From Cochliopodium minus (Eukaryota; Discosea; Himatismenida; Cochliopodiidae), in NCBI GenBank assembly GCA_024220525.1, contig JAMYWO010000097.1:122694-145544 (forward strand): a stretch of 22,851 nucleotides of DNA, written 5' to 3'. A model generated the notes under the pieces. The model made no database searches. It had not been told where the DNA came from and worked only from the letters and a program-made list of their open reading frames with translations. The translations under genes and the position numbers were made by a program. Shown here piece by piece: positions 20,201 through 22,851 of the stretch; positions within the stretch are counted from its first letter, which is position 1, and every line of letters starts with the position of its first letter.

Positions 20201-22577
20201 TTTTTCAACTTTGGGAGGCTTATGAGGGGTTTCATGGAGTTAAAACTGTTATAGAAAGGCATTTAAAAAAATAATTTGTTTTTGTTTTTTTTTTATTTTT
20301 ATTTTTATTTATTTTCAATTATTTTTTAATTCTTTATTTTTAAAAATAATTTTGATGATTTTTGATGATTTTAAAATGATTTTTTTTTTTCAAAATTATT
20401 GTTTATATTTTTTTTTTTGTATTTTATTTTATTTATTAATTTATTTTAAATATTTTAAATTTTGTAAATTTTGATTTTTATATAGTTATAGATTTGTACA
20501 GAGGCATCAATAGCGGCCATGTTGATTCCATCTTCAACTTGGCTCTAATATATAAAGGAAAGAATGTCGAAAAATATGAAAAAGGTTGCTCAATTTGATA
20601 ATCTCTAATTTTATTTTAATAATTTTGTTTTAATGAATATTTTTGTTTTATAATTCTTTTTTTATTATTTTTTTGTTATTTTAATTTTTTTGTTATTTTT
20701 ATTATATTTTAATTTCAATTTCTTTTTTGTTTTGATTTATTTTTTTATTTTTATTTTTTTTTATTATTTTTTCAATTTAGAATAATTTTAATTATTTTAA
20801 TTATTTTTTTAGATTTTGATAATTTTTAATTTTTTTAATTTTATTTTTATTTTTAATTATTTTGATTATTATTTTTTAATTATTTGAATTATTTTTTTAG
20901 ATTTTGATAATTTTAATTTTTAATTTTATTTTTATTTTTTTAATTATTTTGAATTAATATTAATATTTTTATTTTTTAGCTATTGATTTGTACAATTTGG
21001 CAGCCGAAAAGGAGACCGGGAGCAATGCAACTTGGCCATGATTTATGAAGGGCTCTGGAATTGATGTTGATATCAGCTCTCCATCATGTGGTATACCAAG
21101 TCTTCCGAGATGGGTATTTATTATATAATAAAAAAAATAAAAACTTTAAATAATAAAATAATAAAACAAAAAAAAATAAAATAAAAAAAAAAGAAATTAA
21201 TGAAATTGAAATTAAATTAAATTTAATTAAATATAAAATAAAATTTTAAATAAAAATAATAATAAAATAAAAACTTTAAAGAATAAATATAAATAAGATA
21301 TTAAAGTCTTTTTTAATAATAAAACAAAATAAATAAATCTTTTTTAAAAAATAAATTTTACATTAATTTTATTCCGAAAAGGAAATACGAGCTCTATGCA
21401 CAATCTAGCTTTCTATGACGAGGAAGGGACGAGATAGAAAGAGACCTTGTCAAATCAGTTGAGTGGTACACAAAAGTCCAGAAATTTGGGAAACCCCCAT
21501 TCCATCAACAACCTTGCTCTGATCTATGAAATTGAGGTACTTTAATTTTTACTTTTTTATTTTTATTTTTAATTTTTATTTTTTGATTTTTTTTATTTTT
21601 TTTATTTAAATTATTTTTTTTAAGTTTTTTATTTTTTATTTTTATTTTTATTTTATTTTTTATTTTATTTTTTATTTTTTATTTATTTTTATTTATTTTA
21701 TTTTTTATTTTTATTTATTTTTATATAAATTATTATTTTTTTAAGCTTTATTTTTTTATTTTATTTTTATTTATTTTTATTTATTTTTATTTAGGCCCTG
21801 GTGTTCCATCTGATCCTTTGAAAGGTATCTTCAAATTTTGTTTAAATTTTTTTGTTTAAATTTTTTGTTTAAATTTTTGTTTAAATTTTATTTTACAAAA
21901 ATTCTAAAATTTTTTTTGGTAGCAATCGGATTATACCAAAAGCCTCTGATATGGGCAATGCCAGCTCAATGTTGACCATGGCCAAAATACATCAAGAGGG
22001 ATTTTGTGAAGAAAGATTTTGACAAAGGTAAAACAAATAAAAAAAAAAAAATAGATATTAAAAAAATAAATTAAATAAAAAAATAAAAATATTAAATAAA
22101 ACCAAATTTTTCTAACATCATTTTATAGCCCTTGAATACTATGAAATGGCGTATCAAAATAAAAACACTGAAGCAACACTTTTTTGGCAGACTTCTATTC
22201 ATCTGGTAATTAAAAACAAAAAATTAATTTCACTGGATTTTTTTCTTTGTAGGTCATAAAAAGATTTGGAGAGATGTGCCCAATACCTTTATCAGGTGAA
22301 CTTAAGGAAGAATGACGAAGCCTACAAACAAATCTTCCAGATTTTTCTTATCAAAAACAAGGTGGAGTGGAATCCAAAATACCACGCCTTTTGGTACAAC
22401 AGAAATGTGATAGACAAACAGATCATCACCCTCTTTCTCGTCTCCAAGTTTAGAAACGAAAGTAAACTAACAGGTCCAAAGTTTTTGGTTAAGGGACTTT
22501 GCTTTCACATTGTAAAATTTCTTTGTCACCTCCCTCCTCAAATCGTTGAACTCAAAATATGGGAAATGTTAAATTAA
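17280..22577 (+). CDS. SEL1-repeat protein, many exons
   Basis: Exons by splice sites: 17280-17622, 17983-18270, 18487-18708, 18981-19091, 19205-19300, 19595-19756, about 20082-20255 (damaged), 20486-20584, 20980-21113, 21382-21536, 21795-21824, 21923-22027, 22129-22206 and 22254-22577. The ATG lies in an A-rich context. The N-terminus has a basic KRRKRND patch, possibly a nuclear signal, and a helical region. SEL1 units follow, such as ATEYYKLSADLGNDGSLFSL, IQLYLQASDMGHVKSSHNLA, AMELYQKAADKGNAMSYFNL and AIELYKKGSELGSVKATNNL. These helical pairs build adaptor solenoids used in ER quality control, signalling and many protist proteins. The last exon encodes a non-SEL1 tail (WNPKYHAFWYNRN, ITLFLVSKFRNES, CFHIVKFLCHLPPQIVELK) that I cannot name. 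Exons up to 19756 and exon 8 are intact; most others from exon 7 to the start of exon 14 carry one-base shifts. Confidence 0.75.
20798..20956 (+). repeat. Duplicated T-rich intron segment
   Basis: Within the intron between SEL1 exons 8 and 9, a segment of roughly 70-80 bp containing tttttttagattttgataa occurs twice in tandem with small changes. Each copy carries a T-run plus AG that looks like a splice acceptor, but the reading frame after it closes at once (TGATAA). Confidence 0.65.
21838..21893 (+). repeat. Short tandem repeat of GTTTAAATTTTT in an intron
   Basis: Four or five imperfect copies of a 12-14 bp unit (gtttaaattttt with varying T length) lie in the intron after the 30-bp SEL1 exon. 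This is simple-sequence expansion with no sign of function. Confidence 0.8.
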
Positions 22578-22669
22578 GTTTAATTAAAATTTTCTTTTCT
22601 TCTTTAAAAATTTTTAATTTCTCTTTTTAAATTCTATTTATTTAATTTTTGATTTTTTTGAATCTTAAG

Positions 22670-22770
22670 CAAAAAACTATTTGTTTGCGAAATTAGCTTT
22701 GACAAAAACAAACCCCACAAAGCTCCATATAGCATTTGAAGAGGGGAGTGATAACTTTGTAAATTATTAA
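22670..22770 (+). other. Possible extra 3' exon after the SEL1 gene
   Basis: After a cttaag acceptor-like site, the plus strand stays open for 32 codons (NYLFAKLALTKTNPTKLHIA onward, ending DNFVNY) to a TAA at 22768-22770. It is less AT-rich than its surroundings and would start in phase 1, like the SEL1 exons. However, the SEL1 frame already ends at 22577 and no in-phase donor is visible, so it could equally be a fragment of another gene or chance. Confidence 0.3.
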
Positions 22771-22851
22771 AATTAAAAATAAAAAAATAAAAAATAAAAA
22801 AATAAAAAAATAAAAAAATAAAAAAATAAAAAAATAAAAAAATAAAAAAAT
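22757..22851. repeat. (AAAAAAT)n heptamer array at the window end
   Basis: From about 22765 the sequence becomes A-rich and settles into regular AAAAAAT units that continue to the last base. The motif is the complement of the ATTTTTT array at 2290-2402. An array reaching the very end would be a natural place for an assembly to stop. It lacks the G-rich strand of ordinary telomere repeats. Confidence 0.9.

Larger units (their letters stand above)
20082..22270 (+). other. Frame-shifted distal SEL1 exons
   Basis: In this part the SEL1 protein is readable only by changing frame. Exon 7 goes from EVSKAVRTLQ to PAFLFNLARFF one frame over, then its remainder (YEGFHGVKTVIERH) meets a stop. Exon 9 needs three one-base corrections, near 21000, 21047 and 21085. 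Exon 10 needs two, near 21428 and 21465. Exon 12 needs two, near 21944 and 22010. Exon 13 needs one in a T run near 22180, and exon 14 one in an A run near 22259. Exon 8 (20486-20584) between them is clean. Splice sites remain intact, which argues for recent damage or sequencing error rather than an old pseudogene. Confidence 0.75.

Noticed and set aside
20798-20956. Alternative SEL1 exons after the duplicated tttttttag acceptors
   Set aside because: Both would hit stops within a few codons and show no SEL1 residues.

Overview
The window looks like a piece of an AT-rich nuclear genome from a unicellular eukaryote. Coding exons are interrupted by short T-rich (sometimes A-rich) GT...AG introns, mostly 50-130 bp. 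TAA, TAG and TGA all end genes, so the code appears standard. Genes are packed 100-200 bp apart. Poly-Asn, long coiled coils, SEL1 and CLU/TPR proteins and low-complexity introns suggest an amoeboid protist (Amoebozoa, Heterolobosea, Anaeramoebae or similar); the exact lineage is not decidable here.

Layout. 1-192: an open frame on the minus strand running off the window. 590-1757 (minus): a dead non-LTR (LINE-type) reverse transcriptase. 1758-2462: no clear gene, with an (ATTTTTT)n tract. 2463-5499 (minus): a CLU-domain gene of about nine exons, whose downstream TPR-like part (2463-2905) is broken by frame shifts. 5700-7472 (plus): four exons encoding a MED15-like Mediator subunit, with a KIX-like N-terminus and a MED15-type C-terminus. 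7674-13545 (plus): five exons encoding a 1,866-residue coiled-coil protein. Its N-terminus resembles the CASP/CUX1 N-terminal region and its middle holds tandem units of about 140-170 residues. 13651-17131 (plus): a two-exon secreted protein with a signal peptide, a bacterial-type globular domain, more than 500 residues of collagen-like Gly-X-Y, and a Cys-containing, coiled-coil tail. 17280-22577 (plus): a SEL1-repeat gene of about 14 exons in which most internal exons carry one repeat and are cut at the same repeat position in the same phase. 22757-22851: an (AAAAAAT)n array at the end of the window.

The genes do not form an operon or an obvious pathway. They fall into transcription (MED15), membrane trafficking or scaffolding (CASP-like), cell surface or extracellular material (collagen-like), and helical-repeat adaptors (CLU-TPR, SEL1). 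CLU and MED15 are divergent and share about 200 bp between their start codons.

Reading-frame quality is uneven. More than 8 kb in the middle, including exons of 4.9 and 3.0 kb, has no frame error. Single-base frame shifts, many in homopolymers, cluster at about 1-3,200 and 20,000-22,300, with one more near 4,756-4,920. This fits either real decay or uncorrected errors near contig ends. The reverse transcriptase is damaged beyond indels, because its catalytic YxDD motif is gone.
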